Below, piece by piece: positions 54,919 to 64,000 of a stretch of DNA of 64,000 bases. How positions within the stretch are numbered: the stretch's first letter is position 1; the number at the start of each line of letters is the position of its first letter. The stretch is from Brachypterus glaber. Its lineage: Eukaryota; Arthropoda; Insecta; Coleoptera; Kateretidae. The notes beneath the pieces are model-generated. The model saw only the letters and a program-made list of their open reading frames with translations. It was not told the DNA's origin and did not search any database. The translations under genes were made by a program, and so were the position numbers. The stretch covers positions 31,065,667 to 31,129,666 of the forward strand of contig OY294051.1 of the NCBI GenBank assembly GCA_958510825.1, in the 5' to 3' direction.

Positions 54919-55078
54919 ATCCTCTGGGGCCACAGATTTGAGCCAATGGTTAGTTATAATAAGGACAGACAAGGCTATGAAGTTAACTATGCCAAATTCG
55001 ACAATACACTATCTGTAGATACTCCTTTATGTTCAGGAGCTGAGTTGGCAGAATTTTACAGAATGCAGGATATTCCAG
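54919..55078 (+). CDS. Irk: Irk exon 5 (end of cytoplasmic domain)
   Basis: Acceptor AATTTTCTAG; donor CAG|GTATGA. It reads ILWGHRFEPMVSYNKDRQGY, then EVNYAKFDNTLSVDTPLCSG and AELAEFYRMQDIP. ILWGHRFEP is the invariant end of the Kir beta-sandwich and the D-x-F-x-x-T...T-P-L-C-S block closes the fold. It leaves one base for the next exon. Confidence 0.94.
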
Positions 55079-55237
55079 GTATGATTTTGTTTATTTTATT
55101 CGGTTTTAATTAATAGAATTATATCATCACAAAGTGATGATGAAAAAACAGTTACAAAAGACATACGTGGTTTTTATTATAACGAGTTATAACTTTAGCT
55201 TTAAAAAGCTAAAACATTTCAGATAAAAAGTTACATT
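55079..55237. other. Start of Irk intron 5
   Basis: No feature. Retention would add a few residues and a stop at about 55110. Confidence 0.5.
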
Positions 55238-55505
55238 AAATCTATAAAGAAATTGCACTGCTCTACTACAGAATTTTCACAATCAATGAGAAAATCCCTA
55301 CCAAAATGTCATATAGCTGCTATTTCTCGCTTGGTCAGATTACAGGTCTGCCAATATCTAATATGTAGTACTTTTGTGCAAACATTAGATGGCGCCACCA
55401 ATTTGTAAAAGCGTGAAATAGCAGCTATATGACATTTTGTTAGGGATTTTTTCATTGATTGTGAAAATTCTGTAGTAGAGCTGTGCAATTTCTTTATAGA
55501 TTTTA
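55238..55505. repeat. Fold-back element, 0.27 kb
   Basis: ATCTATAAAGAAATTGCAC, CTCTACTACAGAATTTTCAC and ATGTCATATAGCTGCTATTT in the left arm are mirrored at the right. Arms are about 75 bp around a ~110-bp loop with AGATGGCGCCACC. Confidence 0.8.
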
Positions 55506-56640
55506 ATAGTTTGCCGTCTATAAGGCACTAAACTTTATTTTCAGTTACATTAAATAAAGGCCCATATGGGCCATATAGCTGTATGGCCATGTAGCTTTCC
55601 CAGTATTAATGTATTTTACTATAAAGTTTTAAAAATTGGTAGAGATGTAGGCTAGACTAAAAGTCCCCAATGGTTGAAGCTGAGCTCGCGCTGTCAACTT
55701 GATTTTGAGGTTATCTTTTGGAGTTTATTGGAAATAATTTATACCAAGTATATATAGAAGTTCTATATATACTTGGTACGGTTAAAAAAGTACAAAAATC
55801 ACCGATTGCTTCAAAAAAATCCAAAAGTTTTAAAAATTGGTAGAGATATAGTTTAGGTCATCCGGATGGATATCTTGATGACCGTATTAAAGTCCCCAAG
55901 GTGAGCTCGAGCCACCATCTTGAAGTTAGAGAAAAGTTCTATAATAGAAGCTTAGAATTTTTATATTTAAATCATTTGATCATTATTCATATTAGAATAG
56001 AACATATCAATGTTGTTTGCTATAATGTGGTTCGTGTATGATTTGCTATAGTTTTAGATGTTTAAAAAGCGTTTGTTAAATATCTAGCTAATAAGTAACA
56101 ATATTTTCTAGATTGTCTCGAGTCCAGTGAGCAACAGAAAATGACCGTCTGCAGTTGTGATCATACCCTTTAAATATTATGTTTTTGCTTTATTGCTATT
56201 GCTATTTATTGAATCATGTTAAGTTTATTTTGTCTAAATGTTTGTGTTTGTATTTTGTGATATTGTATTATTTGTTATGTATGTTATTTTTGACTTTGGT
56301 CTTTGTAATATAGGCATGTCAGTATATTGACATGCCAGGCTATAATAATAACTTCGTTTTAGAATGTTAAATTTTTAAAGTACCTTATAAAAAATATAAT
56401 AAAAATAACACCTAAATGTATGATTTTTTTTGATAAATTGATAAAAATTATGCGCATTAAAATTATTTTTTTTAATCGTTGTCCTTAAACAGATGTATAA
56501 AACAAAACAATAAATGATATATCATTTATTGAAAAAATAACAATAATAAAGAAAATACCGTCAAGCGGGGTCAAGTGAATCACGGGGTAAAGTGATTCAA
56601 TTTACCCTGGTTAACGGTAACTAAATATTAGCTTGTAGAT
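55506..56640. repeat. Direct repeats and small hairpins in Irk intron 5
   Basis: AAAGTTTTAAAAATTGGTAG, then AAAGTCCCCAA and TGAGCTCG, occurs at about 55625-55690 and again at 55830-55910. A perfect 18-bp-arm hairpin, TACCAAGTATATATAGAA facing its complement, is at about 55742-55778. GGCATGTCA faces TGACATGCC near 56312-56335, and at 56560-56625 ACCGTCAAGCGGGG/GTGATTC words match those at 59163 and 59858. No gene. Confidence 0.6.
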
Positions 56641-57182
56641 ACTTACTGCTTTTTATATAATAATTAAGTTAGTTAATTGTGTTGTTTTATTATTAACTTA
56701 TAATTATAAATAAAATGAATTTTAATGTATATATATATATAGCTTCTTTTAAAAGCATTTCACATTTTGTTGTATTATTGTTTAGTTTTATATTTAAAAA
56801 TTAACAGGCCTGCGATGGAAAAGTTGTTTGCATTTAAAAACTTATTCTTATGGTTTTTGTTTTAGTGATTCCGACAATCACATCTATTTTTGCCATGTTA
56901 AGATTTTTTCAAAAGCGGCTAATTAACGCATTTGAGTGAGCGAGTGAGTGAGCCAATAACGAGTTTTAGTACTTTTGAGTAAGGTGATTTTAAAAGTTAA
57001 TTTCAATTTTTGAGATAAAAAATGAAAGTGTATTACGAATTACCAAAAACTATTATTGTAGGTGTTATAATAAGAATCACTTTTGAGAATCCAAACAACC
57101 TCACACCAAACCAGCTTTAGCAAAAAAAATGGCAGGCTCTGTTCTCTTCAAAATATGTTTATTTAAAGTCTACTTGTTACGT
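56641..57182. other. Irk intron 5, unassigned
   Basis: AT-rich; a short GAGT/GAGC run near 56934-56955. Nothing else is recognised. Confidence 0.5.
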
Positions 57183-58575
57183 ACATTAGGGAAAGTTCAA
57201 GTATTACGTAACGCAAATATTGATAATTTTGGACCCCCAAAAAATCCCGAATTTTGAAATCGAAAACGCTCTCTGGCTCAAAAGTTGCTCTTTGGTAAAA
57301 AACGGTGGCCTCAAAAATAAGCCAAATCGATTAATGTTTAGAGGTAGCTCATAGCACTCAAACTTTGAAAAAAATCGATACCTGGTTTTCGGATAAAAAC
57401 TGATTGTATCTAAAATTGTGGAAATTTTATATTTAAAATTGGTATTAGTATACAAGCATGTATACATGTTAACCAATCTGCGTATACAGAATACATTATT
57501 TGTTTCCGTAAGTCGGGTTAAAAAAATAAATTTCAATTCGAAACCGGATTTTCTGTTTTTTGCCTAAAACTTTTTTCGATTTAATTTCCTTACTGGAATA
57601 TACTTTTTTATGTAAAAATATATATATATATATAAAAATATATATATAAAAATATAGTATTTGTGGTGTAACATTGCTGGATTAAAAAATTAAAAATTAT
57701 AAAGCCAAAAACAAAGATTTTAGTAATGGGTGGTTATTTAACATTAAAAGCCGAGAAAATAAATTATATGCACCTTGGTCAAATAATCATTTCTAAGGGA
57801 GCTACCCCATGGCTCGCCATTCTTAAAATACACCATGTCTTTAAAAATAGGGCATATTTAAAAGGACATAACTTCCTTAGGAATGATTTTTTGACCAAGG
57901 TGCATAATTTTTTATTTTTGTTTTGATGTGTAAAAATTTACTTTTAAATGAAATTATCTTCAAAACGGTTAATCCTGCAATGCTACACCACAGATACTTT
58001 TTTTTGTGTATTTTTACATAAAAAAATATATTCTAAAAAGAAAAAATAAAAAAATAAAAAAAAGTCGAAAAAGTTTTAGGCAAAAAAAAAACAGAAAATC
58101 CACCCGAATTGAAATTTAATTTAGCCGACTTGCGGAAACAAAAAATGTGTTCTGTATACTCAGGTAGGTAAACATGCACATATGCTTGTATACTAAGGTA
58201 TAAGTTTGCAGGTTTTTTCTTTATAACTATTTTTTATTAACTTTTTAAAACTTGCAAAAATGGAATTTTCCCAAATAATTTACGATTTTTTTTTATGTTC
58301 TAACTTAAGAGAAGGGGGAATATAATTTTTTTAGTTTCTCCCAAATAGTATTGTTCCTAAATATTACCAAAAAAACCCTCCCAAATTTCCTCAATTTTAT
58401 ATACAATCAGTTTTTATCCGAAATGCAGGTACCGATTTTTTTCAAAGTTTGAGTGCTTTGAGCTACCCCTAAAAATTAATCGATTTGGCTCATTTTTTAT
58501 CAAGGAGCAACTTTTGAGCCAGAGAGCGTTTTCGATTTGGAAATCCGGATTTTTTGACACACCCTAACGTACATG
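57183..58575. repeat. Giant fold-back element, 1.4 kb
   Basis: The two halves are reverse complements over about 600 bp with indels. Mirrored words include CGAAAACGCTCTCTGGCTCA, AAATCGATTAAT, AACTGATTGTAT, GAAACCGGATTTTCTG, GGTGTAACATTGC and ATGCACCTTGGTCAAA. The loop is about 57810-57870. Its left edge, GTTCAAGTATTACGTAACGC, also occurs near 33486. It lies in Irk intron 5, so the transcript would form a very long hairpin. Confidence 0.85.
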
Positions 58576-59162
58576 TGCTTCCAAAAGCACTATATACTGT
58601 TTAGTAAGTTCTTCTTAATAATTATTCAGAGTTCTTAAGAACTCCGTAAGAGGAGATAACAGTCGATATTTCTGTGACCGCTTATTTAAAAAACGACTGT
58701 ATTGCTCATTTACTGCGATTCTGCTAAGTAGGGTAGTATTTTAAATTTATTTATAAGGTTTTTGTTTGTTTTGATTTTAATTAAATATTTCGAGTTTTTT
58801 TAAACCTAAAACAAAAGAAAAAAAGTTGATTTTAAAATTTAAATTAAAAAAAAAACCGATAGATTAAATAAGCTCTCTAGTCTCTAAATAAACAGATTTT
58901 GACGAGCACAGACTTGATTTTTTTTTGCCAAAGCTGCTCAAAAAGCGGGGTGCTTAATTTTGCAGGACTTTTTTTAAAATTATAAGAATATCTGTGTATA
59001 CATATATGTAACCCTGCAAAAAGAAACCCAATTAGTGTGCCTTTACGTGTTTCTTTTTTTATGGAGTCATGTAAAAAACTTTTTTACTTAAGAATCCGAG
59101 AGAAAAAGAAATACGTAAAGACACACTAAGTGAATTTATTTGTGCAGAGTCACATATGGTAA
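58576..59162. other. Irk intron 5, unassigned
   Basis: AT-rich; TACGTGTTTC near 59043 and GAAATACGTAAAGACACAC near 59108 may be arms of a small hairpin. No gene. Confidence 0.5.
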
Positions 59163-59888
59163 TATCTTACCGTCAATCAGTGTTAAGTGAATCACTGGGG
59201 TACGGTGAATCAAAGAATCACTCAGCAAAAACCCAGGCTCAAAGGTAATTACCCAAGTATAGTAACTATTAGCTAAACTGCCGTGCTATGAAAGACCCGC
59301 GTATCTCCATTTGTAGCATACCAGCGTTTTCAAAATATTGCACCGAGTAGAAGTGAAAACGTTGCTATGCGTCAAATGGAGATAAGATAAAGGGAGATAC
59401 GTAAAGTATTTCTTACTGCTCGTTTATAGAAATATTTCAACCATAGGGCTGCAATTTTGCTGCGAAAGAGCGCTAAGAGATTCTTTATAGCTACTGTGTT
59501 ACTTGGAGAGTACCACGCAGCCAGACCACCGCCGATCCATCGGCAGTGGTCTGGCAGCGTGGAACACATTAAGTCTAGCCTGCGCGCGAACATTTTTGAT
59601 TCATATTACCCCATTTAGTGCGTTCAATGAAAACGGAAAAACTAATCAAAAGTCATTTTGATAGTAAACGACTGAACAGGTTATATCTGTCACTTGTTTT
59701 ACCTATGGTATTTAAGGTTAGGAATTCCCACACAAATCACGCACTTTTATAAAATCAATCAAAACTAATCTTTTTAAAACGTTGATGAGGAATGATTTTA
59801 GCGACATTTTTCAGTAAAAACTGATCACAGCGTTCTTATTAAACGCACGTGTGGTACTTAGTGATTCACTTAACCCCGGTACATAAAA
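59163..59888. mobile_element. Element with GTGAATCAC ends beside the last Irk exon
   Basis: TACCGTCAATCAGTGTTAAG and TGAATCACTGGGGTAC at the left mirror TAGTGATTCACTTAACCCCG and GGTACAT at the right. Nested hairpins lie at 59306-59384 (ATCTCCATTTG...CAAATGGAGAT) and 59514-59561 (CAGACCACCGCCGAT / ATCGGCAGTGGTCTG). The right end is about 35 bp from the acceptor of the last exon. The block near 59435-59510 is shared with 62983-63090. Confidence 0.6.
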
Positions 59889-59923
59889 AAATCCAAAAGC
59901 ATTACCATTTTTTTTCCTGATAG

Positions 59924-60105
59924 AAGAAAACACACCTCCCTTTACGTTGTCTACGCCACCTAAGCCCAGTGATAGCCAAAATATGACAATTTCAGGATCG
60001 AGTGGAATATCAAAAGAATATGAGGAGGGTGAAGAAATAGAAGATGTGCAAGATTATTATGAAAAGACACCTATGTTTCCAACTTCAACGGAATCTTTTG
60101 TATAA
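59924..60105 (+). CDS. Irk: Irk exon 6 (C-terminal tail and stop)
   Basis: Acceptor TTTTTCCTGATAG (AG at 59922-59923). It reads, with a split Glu, EENTPPFTLSTPPKPSDSQN, then EYEEGEEIEDVQDYYEKTPM, FPTSTESFV and a TAA stop at 60103-60105. This is an acidic, disordered cytoplasmic tail. The last residues S-F-V fit a class I PDZ ligand (S/T-x-V), as in several Kir channels that bind scaffold proteins. The phase (two bases) matches exon 5. A further small exon between exons 5 and 6 cannot be excluded. Confidence 0.88.
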
Positions 60106-60225
60106 TATATTTAACATTCCAAAATATGTTTAGGAACCTTAGGATAAAATAGAATTTAGGTATTTATGTAAAATAGGTATTAAATACTTATAAAGTATAA
60201 AATTTTTAAGAAGAAAAGTTTTTTT

Positions 60226-60231
60226 AATAAA
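60226..60231 (+). terminator. Candidate Irk polyadenylation signal
   Basis: AATAAA 121 bp after the stop codon, in an AT-rich 3' region. It is the first canonical hexamer after the stop. Confidence 0.5.
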
Positions 60232-61077
60232 AATATGCAATTTAAACACTTCTCATAATATAATAATTTTGAATGACCGATGATCGTTAAACCAGTAGTC
60301 TAGGAGCTGTTCAACATTTTCAACAAGTTATTTTTTCCCGGCTAAATTTTACTTATGTTTTAGATATCGTCGGATAAGAAGTAAATTTACCTAAACCTAT
60401 TTTTTTTTTCAAAATCTGTATTCTTACAGAATCGGATACAAAATTCCTTACTCATTGTTTATGTTTAAAATTAACTTGTATTAAATCAAAACCTACCGTT
60501 AAAAAGAATAAAAACTAAACATTTTAGAGGTAAAATTACCTAAAGCGATCATAAAATTGTAAGTAAAGTACTCAAGTGTTTTAGCTAGACTTTTAGATGA
60601 CATTTCTCATCACTGACATCAGGCAGTAATATAATAAGGATACTTTTCAATTAAAACATGACAGAAATTGATCTAATAAAAAGCGCCTGGAAATATAAAA
60701 AATAAGTACACAATAAAATAAGATATACAAAAATCTTTATAAATATCATAATTTTAAACTAGATTACATACAAAAAAGTCGTTTTGATTCCTCACGGGGG
60801 CCTTGAAATTAATCAAAATTTAAGAAATTTTAAATTTTGTTCAGTGAACCAATATTAATACAAATTTGAAAATTGCATTATAGGGGTTTTTGAGGTTGCT
60901 GAAATCGAATCTGATAATAAAAAAACTACTAACTCCACCCCCGGGAGTGAGGGTGGGGCGAAATTTTTTTTTTCGCCCTATCATATAGCAGTATGTACCA
61001 AAAGTTGCCTTTATTATAGAACATAACTAGTAATTTTTTTTAATTTTTTTGGAAGTCGTTTTGATTCCCTACAGTTA
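60232..61077. other. Downstream intergenic DNA
   Basis: AT-rich; no gene is supported. Confidence 0.5.
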
Positions 61078-61226
61078 TATCTCTCCAATTAATAGTTATT
61101 AATTGCATGAAAGAGGAAACCGTCAGAAATATGACGTTAGAATAACGGTTATTCTAACGTAATATTTCTGACTTTATTATAACGTCAATAATGTTACGTC
61201 TCTGGACTGTGACTTATACACGTCAC

Positions 61227-61574
61227 TTCCTGACCAGGCCAAGCAAAGCTAGGTCGGTCTGGCTACTAGGAAGGGGCCGAGCAACCATAAGCCTCCTTAC
61301 AGGGGTCCTTACGGGCCACTGTGGGCTTATGCGACACCTAAGCCTCATGCGGACGGTAAACGATCCGACCTGCCCTGGGTGTGGGATGGACGAGGAAACG
61401 CCCTACCACTTCATAGGGGAGTGTGAGGCTCTGGGCAGGCTCAGACAAGACGTCTTCGGAGTGGTAACACTAGCGAAGGAAGAGATGAGCCTCCTAGCCT
61501 GGTCAGATGTTATGAACTTCATCAGAAGGTCTGGCAGATTCAGGAAGAGGGAGGATAGGCAGCAGGTTGGGTAG
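61227..61574 (+). pseudogene. Non-LTR retrotransposon ORF2 C-terminus
   Basis: Reading FLTRPSKARSVWLLGRGRAT, then LLTGVLTGHCGLMRHLSLMR, DPTCPGCGMDEETPYHFIGE and CEALGRLRQDVFG: the Cys-x2-Cys...His...Cys C-terminal stretch after RNase H of R1/LOA/jockey-type elements. Only the last ~115 codons remain, with an intact stop at 61572-61574. The ATG at 61191 lies in the host palindrome and is not the element's start. It is GC-rich compared with its surroundings, suggesting a fairly recent arrival. Confidence 0.85.
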
Positions 61575-61656
61575 GTAATCTTGGGGCAGACAAAAAGGAC
61601 CATTGGGCCTACTTCTCAGGCGTCGGAGCCTACCCACCTTTTACTACTACTACTAC
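61227..61656 (+). mobile_element. 5'-truncated non-LTR retroposon with target duplication
   Basis: It is flanked by an exact 12-bp repeat TATACACGTCAC (61215-61226, 61657-61668) and ends in TTTTACTACTACTACTAC, a short tandem tail. The insertion cuts the left arm of the TGACGTCA palindrome, and its removal restores the arm. Confidence 0.88.
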
Positions 61657-61949
61657 TATACACGTCACTGGGACGACAACAAGACGTCATAATATGACGT
61701 CATGTAGGTCAGTTAGTGCCCAATAATTGACGTCAAAAAGAAGTCTTTTGGTTTCCTGGGAACTGACCTACATGACGTCATATTAGGGCGTCTTGCTGCT
61801 GTCCCAGTGACGTGTATAAGTCACAGCCCAGAGACGTAACATTACTGACGTTATAATAAAGTCAGAACTATGACGTTACAATAACGTGTTCAACATTATA
61901 CACCATCTCTCCAATTAATAATTATTTATGGTATGAAAGAGAAAACTAG

Positions 61950-62397
61950 GATTTTACCCAGCCAAATTTTTAGAGAAATATCGGATAACTCGGATAAGCT
62001 GGATAACTTGATTAAGGGGTCACTTAAATATTACGGCACACTGAAAATCTTTTAAATGCCGCTAAACTTGATTCTCTGGACCTGTAATATTAAAATACCA
62101 AGAGAAAATGATAAATGTTGTGATTTTACCAAAAGGCGTTGTTTGATTATTACTTAACGCTTAAAGTTTAACAAGATTTTCTTTAGTATTTCGTTTAAAA
62201 TATGGTTGGTTGGACTCTCGGGCGCTGAAATAAAAATATTACTTTTATTTTTTAGAAATTTATCTTTAAGATATGACGTCACAACGTACTAACAGTGCGT
62301 TGTGACCTCAGCAGCTTGCCGAGATGGAAGGACAACTATAATTTAGCTTAGATGACGTTACAAATCTACAAGTTCTGTGTCTCTAAAAAGTAAAAAA
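61950..62397. other. Unassigned intergenic DNA
   Basis: No gene. It contains a few TGACGTCA/TGACGTT words near 62270-62350. Confidence 0.5.
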
Positions 62398-62632
62398 TAA
62401 AAATTTTTTGCAAAAAAAATTAACCGACTTCTATGTCTTTAAAAAGTAAAAAATAAAAAATACTTAAGTCGGTGCCAATTTCACCATTCCCTAAATTAAT
62501 TACTAACAATTATTTTTTTATTATTTTATTATTGTTTGCTGTGAAATTGGCACCTACTTAAGTATTTTTTATTTTTTACTTTTTAGGGACATAGAAGTCG
62601 GTTAATTTTTTTTTGCGAAAAGTTTTTATTAT
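62398..62632. repeat. Fold-back element, 0.24 kb
   Basis: AATTAACCGACTTCTATGTC, ATACTTAAGTCGGTGCCAAT and TTCAC at the left mirror GTGAAATTGGCACC, TACTTAAGTATT and GACATAGAAGTCGGTTAATT at the right. Arms are about 85 bp with a ~50-bp AT-rich loop. Confidence 0.85.
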
Positions 62633-63141
62633 TATTATTATTTGAAAATAGCTATAACTATGGTTGTCTGTATATCTAATATTGGTAAATTGTTTATCTC
62701 TGATAACAGTATTTTTATTAAAATAGATAAACTTTCTATTAAACTGTACTTATAATAAATAATTATATATTGTTTAAAGTAGTTACCTTATTAAGTTATA
62801 TACATATAATTTTTAATTGTGCATAAAAAGTAAAGACAATTCTCTTGATAATAGTATTCATACTATTATGGAAAAAGAAAATAAAACAAATTGTAAGTAA
62901 GATCCATAAAAAGCAGGTCTTAATTAAATTGATTTAGAATAAGACCATAGACCTACAGGGTTGGGGAACTAAACTCCTAAGTAACACTGTAGCTATAAAG
63001 CTTACCGCTCTTTTGCAGCAAAACTGGAGCTATTCGGCTGCAATTTTTCTGTGAAAGAGCGGTAACAGATACTTTATAGTTACTTTGTTAATTGGTCTGT
63101 TTTTCGGTAAATTTGCAAATAACAAAATAAGAATACAACTT
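62633..63141. other. Intergenic DNA with a small hairpin
   Basis: The hairpin at 62983-63090 (ACTGTAGCTATAAAG...CTTTATAGTTACTTTGT; CCGCTCTTTTGCAGC facing its complement) shares its sequence with 59435-59510. The rest is AT-rich. Confidence 0.6.
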
Positions 63142-63473
63142 ACCAGATGACATTCGTGAATTTCACGTTGAAGTCACAACGTGATATCATGCCTGCAGTT
63201 ACAGTGGTATCGCGTGTTACTTTCGTTCTGTTTTGCATATTGTTTGTTAATAAACTAAGTAAAAAACATATTTGAGTATTATTAGTATTTATCTATCTAA
63301 AAAAACTGAAAACCCTCGTCAAAACCTCCCCAAAAAAAACCTACAAAAAAAATCAAGCGTGAGTTCACAGTATTATCCGCATATGAGCGCGCATATGTTG
63401 TACATAGGAGTCTCAAGCGTGATCAAAAATGCGCTAACTGTGACTTCATAATGATTTCATTTTGTTACCTGGG
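63142..63473. mobile_element. Probable CCC/GGG-ended MITE
   Basis: ACCAGATGACATTCG at the left and, inverted, CCCAGGTAACAAAATG at the right, next to TT on both sides (63140-63141, 63474-63475). The interior has repeated GAAGTCACAACGTGAT, CACGTTG and GCGCATATG-type words. The left end is diverged from the right, so this copy is less certain than the others. Confidence 0.5.
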
Positions 63474-63757
63474 TTGTTAGAATAAATAAAATAAATATGA
63501 TTCTACAAGAACCAGAACAGCCTAACCCACTTTGCATTAGTCTGGTTTGGATTTAATAATATTTAAAGCAAAAATAATTAAACAAGAACAAAAAATTAGA
63601 CAAGTTGTGAGTGGGTTAGGCTTGTTAAAGCTTTGCGCTTTTATTGTTTACTGAAGCAATAATTATTGAACGTTAAGAAATCAGTACAATGTTATGATGT
63701 TATGTATCCTCAATCGATGGTTGTTGCTGTATTTAAAATAAATACAGTAGTTTATAT
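63474..63757. other. Short intergenic spacer
   Basis: AGCCTAACCCAC near 63519 and GTGGGTTAGGCTTG near 63610 form a small inverted repeat. No gene. Confidence 0.5.
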
Positions 63758-63998
63758 GGGAGGATTGGTGTAGTGGTCTACCGCGTCTGTACATGACAAG
63801 TCTACTACAACTAGCGTGAGTTCTATTCTCACTGCCTTTTTCAGTTAATTAATAATTGAAATTTGGCGACGGCATAAGTGAAGCGGACCCTCCCTATAAA
63901 AACTGGTTCGAAAGTCAGTATAAGCCGGTGGTTCCCTCTACTACTAGCCCACACAAGTCCTGGACTTAGGGGATGCTTAATTAAGTAAAATAGTAAGA
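63758..63998 (+). mobile_element. tRNA-derived SINE, type 1, copy 2
   Basis: GGGAGGATTGGTGTAGTGG with an intact A box (63766-63776). The B-box position reads GAGTTCTATTC (63818-63828), with a G-to-T change in its core. Body and end match 47851-48093 closely (CACACAAGTCCTGGACTTAG, GATGCTTAATTAAGTA). The changed B box suggests this copy is no longer transcribed well. Confidence 0.87.
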
Positions 63999-64000
63999 GG

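Larger units (their letters stand above)
38779..60236 (+). other. Irk: Inward-rectifier K+ channel gene, gene-level entry
   Basis: A first coding exon plus five common exons join in frame into a complete Kir channel: 494 aa from exon 1a (269+197+222+455+160+182 nt = 495 codons), 446 aa from exon 1b, 424 aa from candidate 1c. Kir channels are tetramers in the plasma membrane; each subunit has two membrane helices, a P-loop with the TIGYG filter and a large cytoplasmic pore domain opened by PIP2. All junctions are GT-AG and phase-matched. Introns are packed with repeats, the largest being 39145-46958 and 55079-59923. I cannot decide which insect paralogue (Irk1, 2 or 3) this is; the conserved core looks closest to the Irk1/Irk2 type. 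An AATAAA at 60226-60231 may end the mRNA. Confidence 0.93.
61078..61949. repeat. Palindromic TGACGTCA-rich element between 40-bp direct repeats
   Basis: Mirrored arms include TATTATAACGTC, AATGTTACGTCTCTGG, GTGACTTATACACGTCAC and TGACCTACATGACGTCATAT (61163-61226 and 61668-61735 against 61755-61867). The inner words TGACGTCA and TAACGT recur. The outer 40 bp, TCTCTCCAATTAATA...GAAAGAGRAAAC, stands in direct orientation at both edges (about 61079-61118, 61910-61949). A retroposon is inserted in the left arm. Confidence 0.75.

Noticed and set aside
1..64000. CRISPR array, bacterial operon or viral genome
   Set aside because: No regularly spaced identical repeats with unique spacers, no dense ORFs, and the two real genes are spliced animal genes.

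Overview
The window is AT-rich insect-type nuclear DNA: two intron-containing animal genes sit in a dense layer of transposable elements, with homopolymer-rich and fold-back DNA between them. No bacterial, organellar or CRISPR features are visible. The order of insect cannot be decided from this sequence.

Two host genes can be supported. At the left edge, on the minus strand, lies the 5' part of Hrs (ESCRT-0 subunit). Four exons (5813 down to 2312) encode a start and essentially a whole VHS domain; the remaining exons lie off the left edge. On the plus strand from about 38.8 to 60.1 kb lies an inward-rectifier potassium channel gene (Irk/Kir family). Five common coding exons (50905-51101, 52356-52577, 54045-54499, 54919-55078, 59924-60105) carry M1, the TIGYG filter, M2, the cytoplasmic domain and the stop. 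Upstream are two good and one possible alternative first coding exons (38876-39144, 46959-47083, 49034-49092). All three end in the same phase and would give proteins of 494, 446 or 424 residues.

Most other DNA is mobile elements, alive or dead: a Tc1/mariner-class element with long terminal inverted repeats and a broken transposase (29825-31790); non-LTR retrotransposon 3' fragments (3.0, 20.5, 22.5, 36.5 and 61.3 kb); a TTAA-flanked piggyBac-like MITE (8682-9316); a pogo/Tigger-like MITE (45883-46166); tRNA-derived SINEs (16.3, 48.0 and 63.8 kb); a dispersed family built on GTCTGT runs plus ACGATAACTC; and many large fold-back elements, some nested inside each other.

The most unusual theme is a set of different short elements (6.7, 7.6, 10.0, 12.7, 24.7, 34.3, 39.5, 45.5 and probably 63.1 kb). 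They share a loose terminal pattern that begins CCC and ends GGG, and most show a 2-bp target duplication. Each is packed inside with its own short self-complementary word, such as AAGACGTCTT, TTCTAAGAA, TAACGTTA, ATGACATCAT or CCAATG. A further tandem-duplicated element in the Hrs intron has the same layout with GTTAAC but starts GGGG. Other points worth checking are the three alternative Irk first exons, a tandem duplication that copied part of an Irk exon, and a hammerhead-ribozyme-like fold at 23.85 kb.
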